DNA of 9,546 nt from Pseudobdellovibrionaceae bacterium (lineage in GTDB: Bacteria; Bdellovibrionota; Bdellovibrionia; Bdellovibrionales; Bdellovibrionaceae): positions 1 to 9,546 of the forward strand of contig JACMRP010000267.1 of the NCBI GenBank assembly GCA_014376325.1, read 5' to 3'. Every line of letters begins with the position of its first letter. Position 1 is the stretch's first letter. The position numbers were made by a program, and so were the translations under genes. Of this stretch, positions 1 through 6,571 are shown piece by piece. The notes beneath the pieces were generated by a model. That model made no database searches and had not been told where the DNA came from. It saw nothing but the letters and a program-made list of their open reading frames with translations.

Positions 1-324
1 ACGGCGGCCGGTCAAAACGTGACTTCCGCATCGCACATGGGCTCGAAATATATCGAAGCTTCTAACTTAACCGGCGGCGGAGTCAGCAGCATCTGTAATG
101 CAAACTTTCAGGATAATCTGAACTTGTTCACCCAAAAAATTACGAACTCTTTGAAGAACATTACTCTAGAGTGCGCACCGGCTCCAATCTCTAGCTTGTT
201 AGTAAAAGTTGGCGGTGCGACGGCGGCAAGAGGAACAGATTATTCCGTCAGCGGCGCGGCGCTGAGCTTTACCCAAGCGGTGGTTCAGGGAACCCGCATC
301 GAGATGTCTTACATGTGTCCGTAG
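1..324 (+). CDS. C-terminal fragment of a probable vWA-domain surface protein (5' end outside window)
   Basis: The frame is open from the first base (Thr-Ala-Ala-Gly-Gln-Asn, then a GTG codon at 19 that need not be a start) to a TAG at 322-324, so this is the 3' end of a longer gene. The visible 107 residues contain a KYIEASNLTGG...SIC stretch followed by an amphipathic helix (DNLNLFTQKI) and a beta-rich tail ending YMCP. From family knowledge, a [R/K]YIE-x2-x-x-TGG-x3-SIC segment is common near the C-terminal end of von Willebrand factor A-type predicted lipoproteins of Bdellovibrio and myxobacteria, followed by a small beta domain; the three cysteines (in SIC, LECAP, YMCP) fit an exported, disulphide-bonded protein. 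The MIDAS motif and signal peptide would lie upstream and cannot be seen. It is convergent with the aminotransferase gene and is closed by the hairpin at 352-381. The reading frame is well supported; the vWA assignment is moderate. Confidence 0.75.
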   Translation, partial: TAAGQNVTSASHMGSKYIEASNLTGGGVSSICNANFQDNLNLFTQKITNSLKNITLECAPAPISSLLVKVGGATAARGTDYSVSGAALSFTQAVVQGTRIEMSYMCP

Positions 325-348
325 TTTTAACCCAAACGATGATGACCT

Positions 349-381
349 AAAGGGAGTTCCGCGAGGAGCTCCCTTTTTTTT
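349..381 (+). terminator. Rho-independent terminator, possibly serving both strands
   Basis: GGGAGTTCC (352-360), loop GCGA, then GGAGCTCCC (365-373) form a 9-bp stem with one G-U pair, followed by eight T residues (374-381). It lies 25 bases after the + strand stop codon and touches the stop codon of the convergent aminotransferase gene (380-382). On the - strand the same hairpin is followed by only CCCTTTAGG, that is three T residues, so termination from that side would be weaker. Confidence 0.88.
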
Positions 382-1576
382 AGACTAATTCACTCATGCA
401 TTTGCCCATGCGCTCGATCGCTTCTTTCATTTGTGCCTCGGTGCAGGCGAAGCTTAAACGAAGATAACCGTCACAGCCGAATTCGTTGCCCGGAACGGTG
501 GCGACGTAAAACTTATTCAGCAAAATGTCCGCGAAGTCTTTCGAAGAGTTGATCTTTTGACCCTGATAGCTTTTGCCGTACAGAGACTTCACCTCTACCC
601 AAAGGTAAAAAGCACCTTGCGGTTCGATCACGCGCAGCTGGGGAACTTTTTTAAATTCTTCCATCGCGAAGCTCTTACGTTGGATTAAAGTTTTTACGGC
701 CGCATCGATATCAGGTTCGGTCAACTTGATCGCGGCAATCGCCGCGTACTGAGAAATGCTGGATGGCGATCCGGTCGACTGACTTTGGTAATCGCCCATC
801 GCGGTAATAATTTTTTCTGGACCCGCGGCCCAACCAATGCGCCATCCGGTCATTGAATATGCCTTCGATCCACCGTTCACGACGATGACACGGTCTTTTA
901 ATTCTGGAGCCACGTGCAGGATATGCGGCGCAACCTTCGTGCCATCAAACATCAAGCGGTTGTACATATCGTCCGAAATCACGAACACGTGCGGATGTTT
1001 CTTCAAAACATCGGCCAAAGCTCTCAATTCTTCTTTTGTGTACACCAGTCCGGTCGGGTTGCTGGGCGAACAGAACAAGAATATTTTTGTTTTTGGAGTG
1101 ATCGCCTTTTCTAACTTCTCTGGAGTCATTTTAAAGTGATCTTTTTCGCCGCACTCAACGATGACGGGAACGCCGTCAGCAAGTTCGATCATCGTTGGAT
1201 AACTGACCCAGTACGGGGAATTAATAATAACTTCTTCGCCCGGACTCACCAGCATTTGCAATGCACCAAAAATAATGAACTTCGCGCCCGTCGCGACGGT
1301 CACGCACTTTGGACCATAGTCGATTCCGATTTCGGTTTTTAGTTTCGCGCCGATCGCTTGACGCAATTCGATCGTTCCGTTAGCCGGAGTATATTTCGTG
1401 ATGCCCTTTTCGATCGCCTCTTGTCCGGCTTTGGCAGCCGCTGGGAAAGTTGGCCAATCGGGCTCTCCGACCGTCAACGAAATCACCGAATGTCCCTGAG
1501 CTTGAAGCTCTTTCGCTTTGGCGACCAAAAATAAAGTTGGAGAAGTTTTTAGATTCTGAGCGCGTTTTGACAACAT
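380..1576 (-). CDS. Class I aspartate/aromatic-type aminotransferase (fold type I, PLP-dependent)
   Basis: 398 residues, the usual length for aspartate aminotransferases of the Thermus-like subgroup (I-gamma/Ib). It should transfer an amino group from aspartate (or a related acid) to 2-oxoglutarate in the cytoplasm. Visible landmarks: SLTVGEPDWPTF (33-44, substrate-binding loop); PYWVSYP (121-127); SNPTG (172-176, with Asn173); SDDMY with Asp202, expected to contact the pyridine nitrogen, and Tyr205; the Schiff-base lysine Lys238 in SKAYSMTGWRIGW; phosphate-binding Arg246; and Arg373 in YLRLSFA, expected to bind the substrate alpha-carboxylate. Start ATG at 1576 is 2 nt after the coaD stop, with AAAAGG 8 nt upstream. 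It is the last gene of the long - strand run and ends at the shared terminator. Substrate range (aspartate, aromatic amino acids or prephenate) cannot be settled from sequence, so no firm gene symbol is given (aspC would be the usual label). Confidence 0.93.
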   Translation of the reverse strand: MLSKRAQNLKTSPTLFLVAKAKELQAQGHSVISLTVGEPDWPTFPAAAKAGQEAIEKGITKYTPANGTIELRQAIGAKLKTEIGIDYGPKCVTVATGAKFIIFGALQMLVSPGEEVIINSPYWVSYPTMIELADGVPVIVECGEKDHFKMTPEKLEKAITPKTKIFLFCSPSNPTGLVYTKEELRALADVLKKHPHVFVISDDMYNRLMFDGTKVAPHILHVAPELKDRVIVVNGGSKAYSMTGWRIGWAAGPEKIITAMGDYQSQSTGSPSSISQYAAIAAIKLTEPDIDAAVKTLIQRKSFAMEEFKKVPQLRVIEPQGAFYLWVEVKSLYGKSYQGQKINSSKDFADILLNKFYVATVPGNEFGCDGYLRLSFACTEAQMKEAIERMGKCMSELV

Positions 1577-1578
1577 GG

Positions 1579-2064
1579 CTAAGGCCTTTTCAGTTTTTTA
1601 ATTAAAGCTTCGGCGACAAGATCAGGAACGAGACCGTGCATAGAGCCCCCATGCTGTGCGACTTCTTTTACTCCCCGAGAAGAAATAAAATAGTATTTTG
1701 GATCCGCAAACACCAAAAGGGTTTCGATATTCGGCGCGAGCATTTTATTCATATTTGCCATGGTCAATTCGTATTCGAAATCGACAACCGCGCGCAAACC
1801 ACGAACGATGACGTTGGATTTAATTTTTTTCATATAATCGATCGTCAGGCCATCGTGAATTTCGACGGTCACGTTTTTTAGATGGCTAAGGCTTTTTTCG
1901 ATGAGCTGCTTTCGCTCTTCGGCAGTAAAAAAAGATGACTTATTCGGCGACTGCGAAATGAGCACAACCGTCTGGTCGTACAATTTTGAAATTCGTTGGA
2001 TGATATCGACGTGACCCAGAGTGATCGGATCGAAACTGCCTGGATACACCGCAATTTTACTCAT
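1579..2064 (-). CDS. coaD: Phosphopantetheine adenylyltransferase
   Basis: 161 residues. Catalyses the fourth step of coenzyme A synthesis: 4'-phosphopantetheine + ATP gives dephospho-CoA + pyrophosphate. The nucleotidyltransferase hallmark YPGSFDPITLGH is at residues 7-18, with the catalytic T/HxGH histidine as His18; VRGLRAVVDFEYE (87-99) carries the arginines that bind substrate; and FISSRGVKEVA (126-136) matches the ISSTxVRE nucleotide-binding signature, with Arg in place of Thr. The frame can be read back to an ATG at 2130, but that adds 22 residues lying inside rsmD and unlike the family. The ATG at 2064 gives MSKIAVYPGSFDP, the normal N-terminus and length. The gene starts 4 nt after the rsmD stop and ends 2 nt before the aminotransferase start. 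rsmD-coaD adjacency is widespread in bacteria and supports both calls. Confidence 0.97.
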   Translation of the reverse strand: MSKIAVYPGSFDPITLGHVDIIQRISKLYDQTVVLISQSPNKSSFFTAEERKQLIEKSLSHLKNVTVEIHDGLTIDYMKKIKSNVIVRGLRAVVDFEYELTMANMNKMLAPNIETLLVFADPKYYFISSRGVKEVAQHGGSMHGLVPDLVAEALIKKLKRP

Positions 2065-2068
2065 GGGG

Positions 2069-2626
2069 TTACTTATCCGATTTTTTCCTGAAGAAAGAAA
2101 GAATTTTATAACCAAATGCGCGTTGGTCATAACGCTCTAGATCGCCGTAAGCCTCTTCTAACTGTTCGCGTTTTTCAGACTCGATGGTCAGAAGAGTTTC
2201 GGCTCCAAAGGCAGGGCTAACGCTTGCGTGCTCCATGACCGCGTGGGCCATTTTTTCCGTAAAAGGAGGATCTGCAAAGATGATATCGAATGCCTCGCCC
2301 TGGTAGCTCTTCAAATAAGCTAGGACGTCCATGTTGATGACCTTGTAATCCCCCGGCGGAACTTTTAACTTTTCTAAATTCTTCTTTAGAATCTGAATTG
2401 ATTTTGGGTGCTTCTCGACGAAAATCACTTCACGGGCCCCGCGCGAAAGGGCTTCGATTCCGAGATTCCCGGTCCCAGAAAATAAGTCAACCGCGCGGAC
2501 CCCTTCGATCTGAAACATCAGCTTATTGAACAAGGTCTCTTTGACCCTGTCGGTAGTCGGCCGAATGTGGTCCGCATCAAACGCGACTAGGGGATGTCCT
2601 TTGTATTTTCCAGAGATGATTCTCAT
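2069..2626 (-). CDS. rsmD: 16S rRNA (guanine-966-N2)-methyltransferase
   Basis: 185 residues, normal for the family. It methylates N2 of G966 of 16S rRNA (E. coli numbering) in the assembling 30S subunit, using S-adenosylmethionine. Visible motifs: N-terminal MRIISGKYKG; RPTTDRVKETLFN (22-34), a family signature; SAM-binding motif I DLFSGTGNLGIEALSRGA (47-64); acidic Glu71 closing the second strand; and the catalytic DPPF (119-122) of N6/N2 methyltransferases. Its ATG overlaps the response-regulator stop codon in an ATGA, and GAGGA lies 9 nt upstream (2636-2640). coaD follows after 4 nt. Confidence 0.95.
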   Translation of the reverse strand: MRIISGKYKGHPLVAFDADHIRPTTDRVKETLFNKLMFQIEGVRAVDLFSGTGNLGIEALSRGAREVIFVEKHPKSIQILKKNLEKLKVPPGDYKVINMDVLAYLKSYQGEAFDIIFADPPFTEKMAHAVMEHASVSPAFGAETLLTIESEKREQLEEAYGDLERYDQRAFGYKILSFFRKKSDK

Positions 2627-2976
2627 TTCAAGAAGTCCTCGGCCAACGTGACGACCGCAAAAATGTCTTCGAAGGGTTTCGGCAAAAATAAATCTGCGCC
2701 CATTTCGGTGGCGGTCTGCATGTTATGCTCTCCTGAAAACGCCGAAATCAAAATAACCTTGCCCGTTCGCGCCTTACCAATTTCGCGCAGCACTTGGGGC
2801 CCCGTCATCCCTGGCATCAATACATCTAAGAAAACGAGATCGGGCTTCCCGCTCTTCCAGGCCTCAAGCCCGTGAAGTCCGTCTTCCGCTTCAGACACGT
2901 CGTGGCCGCGGCTTTTAAAAGCTCGTCCGAGCGATCTGCGGACAAGGGGTTCGTCATCTATTATGAGTATCTTCAT
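2623..2976 (-). CDS. Single-domain response regulator (stand-alone receiver)
   Basis: 117 residues forming one CheY-like receiver domain with no output domain. All phosphotransfer residues are visible: acidic pocket Asp7-Asp8 in LIIDDEP, phosphoacceptor Asp51 in VFLDVLMPGMTG, Ser78 in the T/S switch position (VILISAF), Phe97 in the aromatic switch position, and Lys100 in LPKPF. It should accept phosphate from the histidine kinase encoded just upstream and pass the signal on by protein contact or as a phosphorelay intermediate. Its start overlaps the kinase stop by 4 nt (ATGA, 2973-2976) and its stop overlaps the rsmD start in the same way. There is no clear Shine-Dalgarno sequence (only GAGAG before an A-run), which fits translation coupled to the kinase gene. 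The target is unknown. Confidence 0.93.
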   Translation of the reverse strand: MKILIIDDEPLVRRSLGRAFKSRGHDVSEAEDGLHGLEAWKSGKPDLVFLDVLMPGMTGPQVLREIGKARTGKVILISAFSGEHNMQTATEMGADLFLPKPFEDIFAVVTLAEDFLK

Positions 2977-4994
2977 GTTTTTTTCTCTCGAATCGGGAGC
3001 GTAATAACAAAAACGGTCCCCTGCCCGGCTTTCGATTCAAAACGAATCTTGCCGCCAAATTTTTCCACGACGGATTTGGACATACTTAATCCAAGTCCGG
3101 TTCCAAGTCCTTCTTTTTTTGTGGTGAAAAAAGCTTCGAAGATCTTGCCCTGGATTTCTGGCGGAATTCCGGGCCCGGTATCCCCTATCGTTAGCTCTAC
3201 CAGGGTGGAATCGATAACTCTTGAAGAGACCGTTAGTGTCCCAGCATCCTTCATGGCCTGGCAGGCATTGTTCACCAAATTAAAAACCACTTGTTGCAAT
3301 AGGTGAGGTTCCGCTTGAACCAGCGCATCTTTCGATTGCAACTTCAGATGAAAGCGGTGCGACCGGAGCGCCGTTTTTAACATCGGTAAAGTTTTTTCGA
3401 CGACGTCGTCGAGCGATACCAAAACTTGCGGCTGGTTATCACTCAAAGAGAACTCCAAAAGATTTTTAATTATTCTTTGTGATCTGAGGGACGCTTTTTC
3501 TATTTCAATTAAATCTGAATGCAACGCCTCGCCCGGAGTTGTTTCCTGAATCAAAACTTGAGATAGCGATCGCAAACCGGTCAACGGATTATTCAGCTCG
3601 TGCGCGATGTGACCGGCAAGCTTGCCGATGGCCCCCATTTTTTCACTCTGCAAAACTTTTAGATAGAGCTCTTGTGATTCGGTAATGTCCACGTACTGAT
3701 TTACGACGTTCGTGGCGCGTCCACCACTTTCAACGACGATCGGGTAACTATGAACTTGATATGTGCGGTCGCCCACTTTGATTTGACCGCTCTCCGGTGA
3801 TTTTTCTTTGATCGCGCGTGCAACAGGGCAACCCGGACAGATATCAAGACGTCCGGCAAAACTTTCGTGACAGGTGCGACCTGCGGGACTATCAGAGAAT
3901 TTTTTATTCGCCCGGACAACTTCGTAATCAACGTCTACCAACGCGATTGGATCTTTCATACTGTCGAATGTTTTTTCCCATCGGTACGAAAAACTTGAAA
4001 GCTGGTTTTCAAGCAACACCCGATCTAGCGCCACGCTCAGCGGAGCGATCCGGTCACTGATATATTCCATAAAAAAGTTCAGTTCCTTATCGGCAAGCGA
4101 GCTTTCAAAGCACAGTATGGCTTCTGCTTTGCCTTCGGCCAACTGACGGATTAATTTTAATTCTAGAGGGAAAATCAGCGTTTTTATGAAGGGTCGCCCA
4201 AAATGATTCGCAAAATGCATTACCAATTCTGGATGGTTCAAATAATGCTTTTCGGGAAATTCAAATTCTATCTTGGTTTCGGTTTGCGAAAAATGTCCGC
4301 CATGAAAGCTCATTAGATGAGTTCGGTTGCCGCCAAAGCGGTAAGCTAAAATAGGATCCCCTAGTTTATGAAACTTTCTGAGTTCTTTACGAAGCACTTG
4401 CAGGATGTCTTCGAAAGAGTTTTGCGAAGCGAGTTCTTTAGTAAATCGGATTAATAATCGTTCGCGACTTAACTTTTCGCTTTCTTCTTTATGAGATATC
4501 TCAATGTGCAGGGTCCGCTCTTCAACCAGCTGTTCTAAGCTATTGGTAAATGCCTCGAGCTCGCGATTTTGCCGCGAGGACTCTTTTAACAATTGCGACT
4601 GCTGCGACCGCTCGTGATTTTTTTCGAGAGCATTATCGATAAAGCCACGGAACTCGCTCAGGTCGATTTCGTGCGGAATGATCCTTAAGACTTGCCCGCG
4701 ATTGATGCTCTCGCGCACTAAACGTTCGCTCAGGCCTTGGGACCTAAGGATGCGAGAAGCAAATGTTTGATGAGTCCGCGCCGAATACAACAAATCGAGC
4801 GCGGTGTTTTCTTCCAAATCCGTAGAGACGATGACGACCGCAAAGCGTCCGGTCGTTAAAAGTCGCTCTGCCTGAACGCTGGATTGCGCTTCAGACCAAT
4901 CCACTTTGCTTGCCAGTTTTAGCTGACGAACGGCTTCGGGCAGTGGGTCTTTAGAGACCCACAGGATGTTTTCACTCTTTTGCGATTGATTCAT
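2973..4994 (-). CDS. Soluble hybrid-like sensor histidine kinase: pseudo-receiver, coiled coil, GAF-like, PAS, HisKA-HATPase
   Basis: 673 residues with no signal peptide or membrane segment, so a cytoplasmic sensor. Domains: residues 9-125 have the alternating pattern of a receiver but lack its catalytic residues; 125-180 is a charged coiled coil; 180-330 resembles a GAF-type sensor region; 337-440 is a PAS domain starting RWEKTFDSMKDPIALVD, with three cysteines (375, 386, 389) and ending YVDITE; 450-515 is the dimerisation domain with phospho-acceptor His465 in AHELNNP; 525-668 is the ATPase with the N box (NLVNNACQAM, 572-581), G1 (DTGPGI, 605-610), F box (FEAFF) and G2 (GLGTGLGL, 629-636). 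The ATG at 4994 lies inside the preceding glycosyltransferase gene (23-nt overlap), with only a close GAAGG before it. The next gene is the single-domain regulator, its likely partner. The signal sensed is unknown. Confidence 0.93.
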   Translation of the reverse strand: MNQSQKSENILWVSKDPLPEAVRQLKLASKVDWSEAQSSVQAERLLTTGRFAVVIVSTDLEENTALDLLYSARTHQTFASRILRSQGLSERLVRESINRGQVLRIIPHEIDLSEFRGFIDNALEKNHERSQQSQLLKESSRQNRELEAFTNSLEQLVEERTLHIEISHKEESEKLSRERLLIRFTKELASQNSFEDILQVLRKELRKFHKLGDPILAYRFGGNRTHLMSFHGGHFSQTETKIEFEFPEKHYLNHPELVMHFANHFGRPFIKTLIFPLELKLIRQLAEGKAEAILCFESSLADKELNFFMEYISDRIAPLSVALDRVLLENQLSSFSYRWEKTFDSMKDPIALVDVDYEVVRANKKFSDSPAGRTCHESFAGRLDICPGCPVARAIKEKSPESGQIKVGDRTYQVHSYPIVVESGGRATNVVNQYVDITESQELYLKVLQSEKMGAIGKLAGHIAHELNNPLTGLRSLSQVLIQETTPGEALHSDLIEIEKASLRSQRIIKNLLEFSLSDNQPQVLVSLDDVVEKTLPMLKTALRSHRFHLKLQSKDALVQAEPHLLQQVVFNLVNNACQAMKDAGTLTVSSRVIDSTLVELTIGDTGPGIPPEIQGKIFEAFFTTKKEGLGTGLGLSMSKSVVEKFGGKIRFESKAGQGTVFVITLPIREKKT

Positions 4995-6429
4995 GAGCCT
5001 TCATGCTATCGCCTAGCATATAAACGCTCAAGATCCTTTGCAGCTTTTCGTGAACTTCCACCGTCTTTGCGGCTACCACTTCGTTGGACGCGGGCGCAAT
5101 TCGCAGCTTTTCGGTTAAGTACCATTTAACCAGTGGCAGGACCGACGGCACCAGACGCGAAACTGCTTTCATAATGTCGTCACTTCGCTCGATCAATGGA
5201 CCCATCACGGCCAGACCTTTGTCTGGTATCTGCCGGATGTGATCCTTGGCGAGAGCATTCACGTCACTGATTTTTTCTACCGCCTGACAAAACTGCAAAT
5301 CGTCAGTCACGGGAAAATTTGCGCCAAGGTAAAGCGCTTGAATCAAATTCCAAGTGAAGAGTTCTTGGGTATCTTCTTCTGGAAGTTTGAAACTGGATAA
5401 TCCCGAAGTCCGTTCGATAAGCCCGGCCGGAGCCGCGCCTTGCAATATTTGATGAATTGCGAGACCGACCTCTTCCGAAACGACATCTTCCGGAAAGGCC
5501 GCGCGATACACATAGCTGAGCGTGGCTTTCGGGCCGGTCTCCCAAAAGTTGACCGAATCGAAACTAATGTTGAGGCACGTGGTGTTGGTTAAACTTGCCA
5601 TGTGCATCGGCGCGCTATCGCAGCCGACTAACAACTGTGCGCCCCTTAACAGATGAAATATCTCTCGTAATTGCGTTTGGCCAATTAGATTAATCACCTT
5701 ACCGCGACTAACGCCCGCTTCGATAGCCTCGCCTAAATTACGTTCGTTAGCGGATCCGATCATCACGATCGGAGTATCTAAGTTCGAATCAAAAAAGTTT
5801 TTCAGAATTCTTGCCCACTTGAACGGCGGTAAGGTCTTTTTTGCTTCGGAAGCCCCAATGTGAACCAGAATGTACTTTTCTGGCAGTCCAAAATCGCGTC
5901 CATCCACGCGCGGGGCAACCCAATCGGATTCTTGATACTCTAAACCCAACATCGAAATAAAAATATCGGTTAGATGAACTCGATTCGGATAACCGATGCC
6001 CGCCTGAGCGTAAAAATACGAGCTGACTTCATCAGGGATCGCTAAGTAACCATCACTGTGCCTGCTGTAACCAATTACATGGGTTTTCGGATCCGAAATG
6101 GCGTGCACGATAAAACTAGAAGATGGGGAAAATGTGAAGTTCACAATTTTATCGTACAACTCTCCTTTTAGGCTACTGATGAAGCGATCGACACGCTCAA
6201 CGGACGATTCTAAATCTAGTACGGGCCGAATCAACGGCTCCAGCATAAATTGAGTCGGAAGATGAATGTGACGATCAACGACGTTAAGTCCTTCGGTCGC
6301 CGCTTCAAATTTTGAACGCGTCAGGAAATGTAATTCACCACCTGGATTTTCACGTTTGAGAGCCCGGAGCGCGGGCCAAGTCATGTAGATGTCGCCGAGC
6401 CTAGCGAGCTGGATTACTAATATTTTCAT
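4972..6429 (-). CDS. GT9-family glycosyltransferase (heptosyltransferase-like) with long C-terminal extension
   Basis: 485 residues from the ATG at 6429. An in-frame GTG at 6435 would add two residues but would sit on the AGGGTGG that serves as ribosome binding site (6432-6438); the ATG gives the standard MKILVIQLARLGD start. GT9 enzymes (WaaC/WaaF type) use a GT-B fold to transfer a heptose or related sugar from a nucleotide sugar. Seen here: N-terminal LARLGDIYMTWPALRALK (8-25) with Asp13; start of the donor-binding half at YILVHIGASEAKKTLPPFKW (186-205); and the GCDSAPMHMASL motif (269-280), with Asp271 and His276 matching the family GDSGPMHLA signature. WaaC/F proteins are about 320-350 residues; residues 331-485 are extra and mostly helical. 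It lacks the cysteine cluster found in the other GT9 protein here. Placement beside a Maf-like protein suggests modification of a surface structure rather than core LPS, but this is inference. Confidence 0.9.
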   Translation of the reverse strand: MKILVIQLARLGDIYMTWPALRALKRENPGGELHFLTRSKFEAATEGLNVVDRHIHLPTQFMLEPLIRPVLDLESSVERVDRFISSLKGELYDKIVNFTFSPSSSFIVHAISDPKTHVIGYSRHSDGYLAIPDEVSSYFYAQAGIGYPNRVHLTDIFISMLGLEYQESDWVAPRVDGRDFGLPEKYILVHIGASEAKKTLPPFKWARILKNFFDSNLDTPIVMIGSANERNLGEAIEAGVSRGKVINLIGQTQLREIFHLLRGAQLLVGCDSAPMHMASLTNTTCLNISFDSVNFWETGPKATLSYVYRAAFPEDVVSEEVGLAIHQILQGAAPAGLIERTSGLSSFKLPEEDTQELFTWNLIQALYLGANFPVTDDLQFCQAVEKISDVNALAKDHIRQIPDKGLAVMGPLIERSDDIMKAVSRLVPSVLPLVKWYLTEKLRIAPASNEVVAAKTVEVHEKLQRILSVYMLGDSMKAHESIAKE

Positions 6430-6571
6430 TTCCACCCTGCTCTCTGACGATTTCTGCCAATATCTTTAATTTTTCAGCCTCTGCATTGTAGCCCTGAGTC
6501 TTAATGACTTCTTTGTAGGCTTTTTCAAGACGCTTCAGCGCCACTGTCAGGTAATTTTCGAGTTCGCTCAT
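6401..6571 (-). CDS. Small helical protein, 56 residues, function unknown
   Basis: ATG at 6571 to TAG at 6401-6403 encodes 56 residues starting MSELENYLTVALKRL. AAGGGAG (6578-6584) sits 6 nt before the ATG, one of the best ribosome binding sites in the window. It fills the 95-base gap between the two GT9 genes, overlapping the 3' end of one by 47 nt and the 5' end of the other by 29 nt, as in the overlaps elsewhere in this run. Residues 2-46 have a strong amphipathic-helix pattern with many Glu/Lys and regularly spaced Leu/Ile/Val, interrupted around QGYN (26-29), so a two-helix hairpin or short coiled coil is likely; the last ten residues (NENISNPAR region) look disordered. There is no signal peptide or cysteine. 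I do not recognise the family. A role as a small partner or chaperone of the neighbouring glycosyltransferases is possible but unsupported beyond position. Confidence 0.72.
   Translation of the reverse strand: MSELENYLTVALKRLEKAYKEVIKTQGYNAEAEKLKILAEIVREQGGNENISNPAR

Noticed and set aside
19..324. GTG at 19 as the start of a complete 101-residue gene
   Set aside because: The frame is open to the left edge, there is no ribosome binding site in the few bases available, and the residues look like the tail of a longer exported protein.
837..1139. 100-codon + strand frame
   Set aside because: Antisense to the aminotransferase core including the PLP lysine region; no ribosome binding site or recognisable protein pattern.
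2872..3306. 144-codon open frame on the + strand
   Set aside because: It lies opposite the conserved ATPase end of the kinase and the start of the regulator; the translation shows no family features and the - strand motifs are unambiguous.
3701..3931. 76-codon - strand frame inside the kinase gene
   Set aside because: Overlaps the PAS region in another frame; the translation is basic and featureless.
5303..5545. 80-codon - strand frame inside the GT9 gene
   Set aside because: Arg/Ser/Gly-rich shadow translation in another frame of a well-supported gene.
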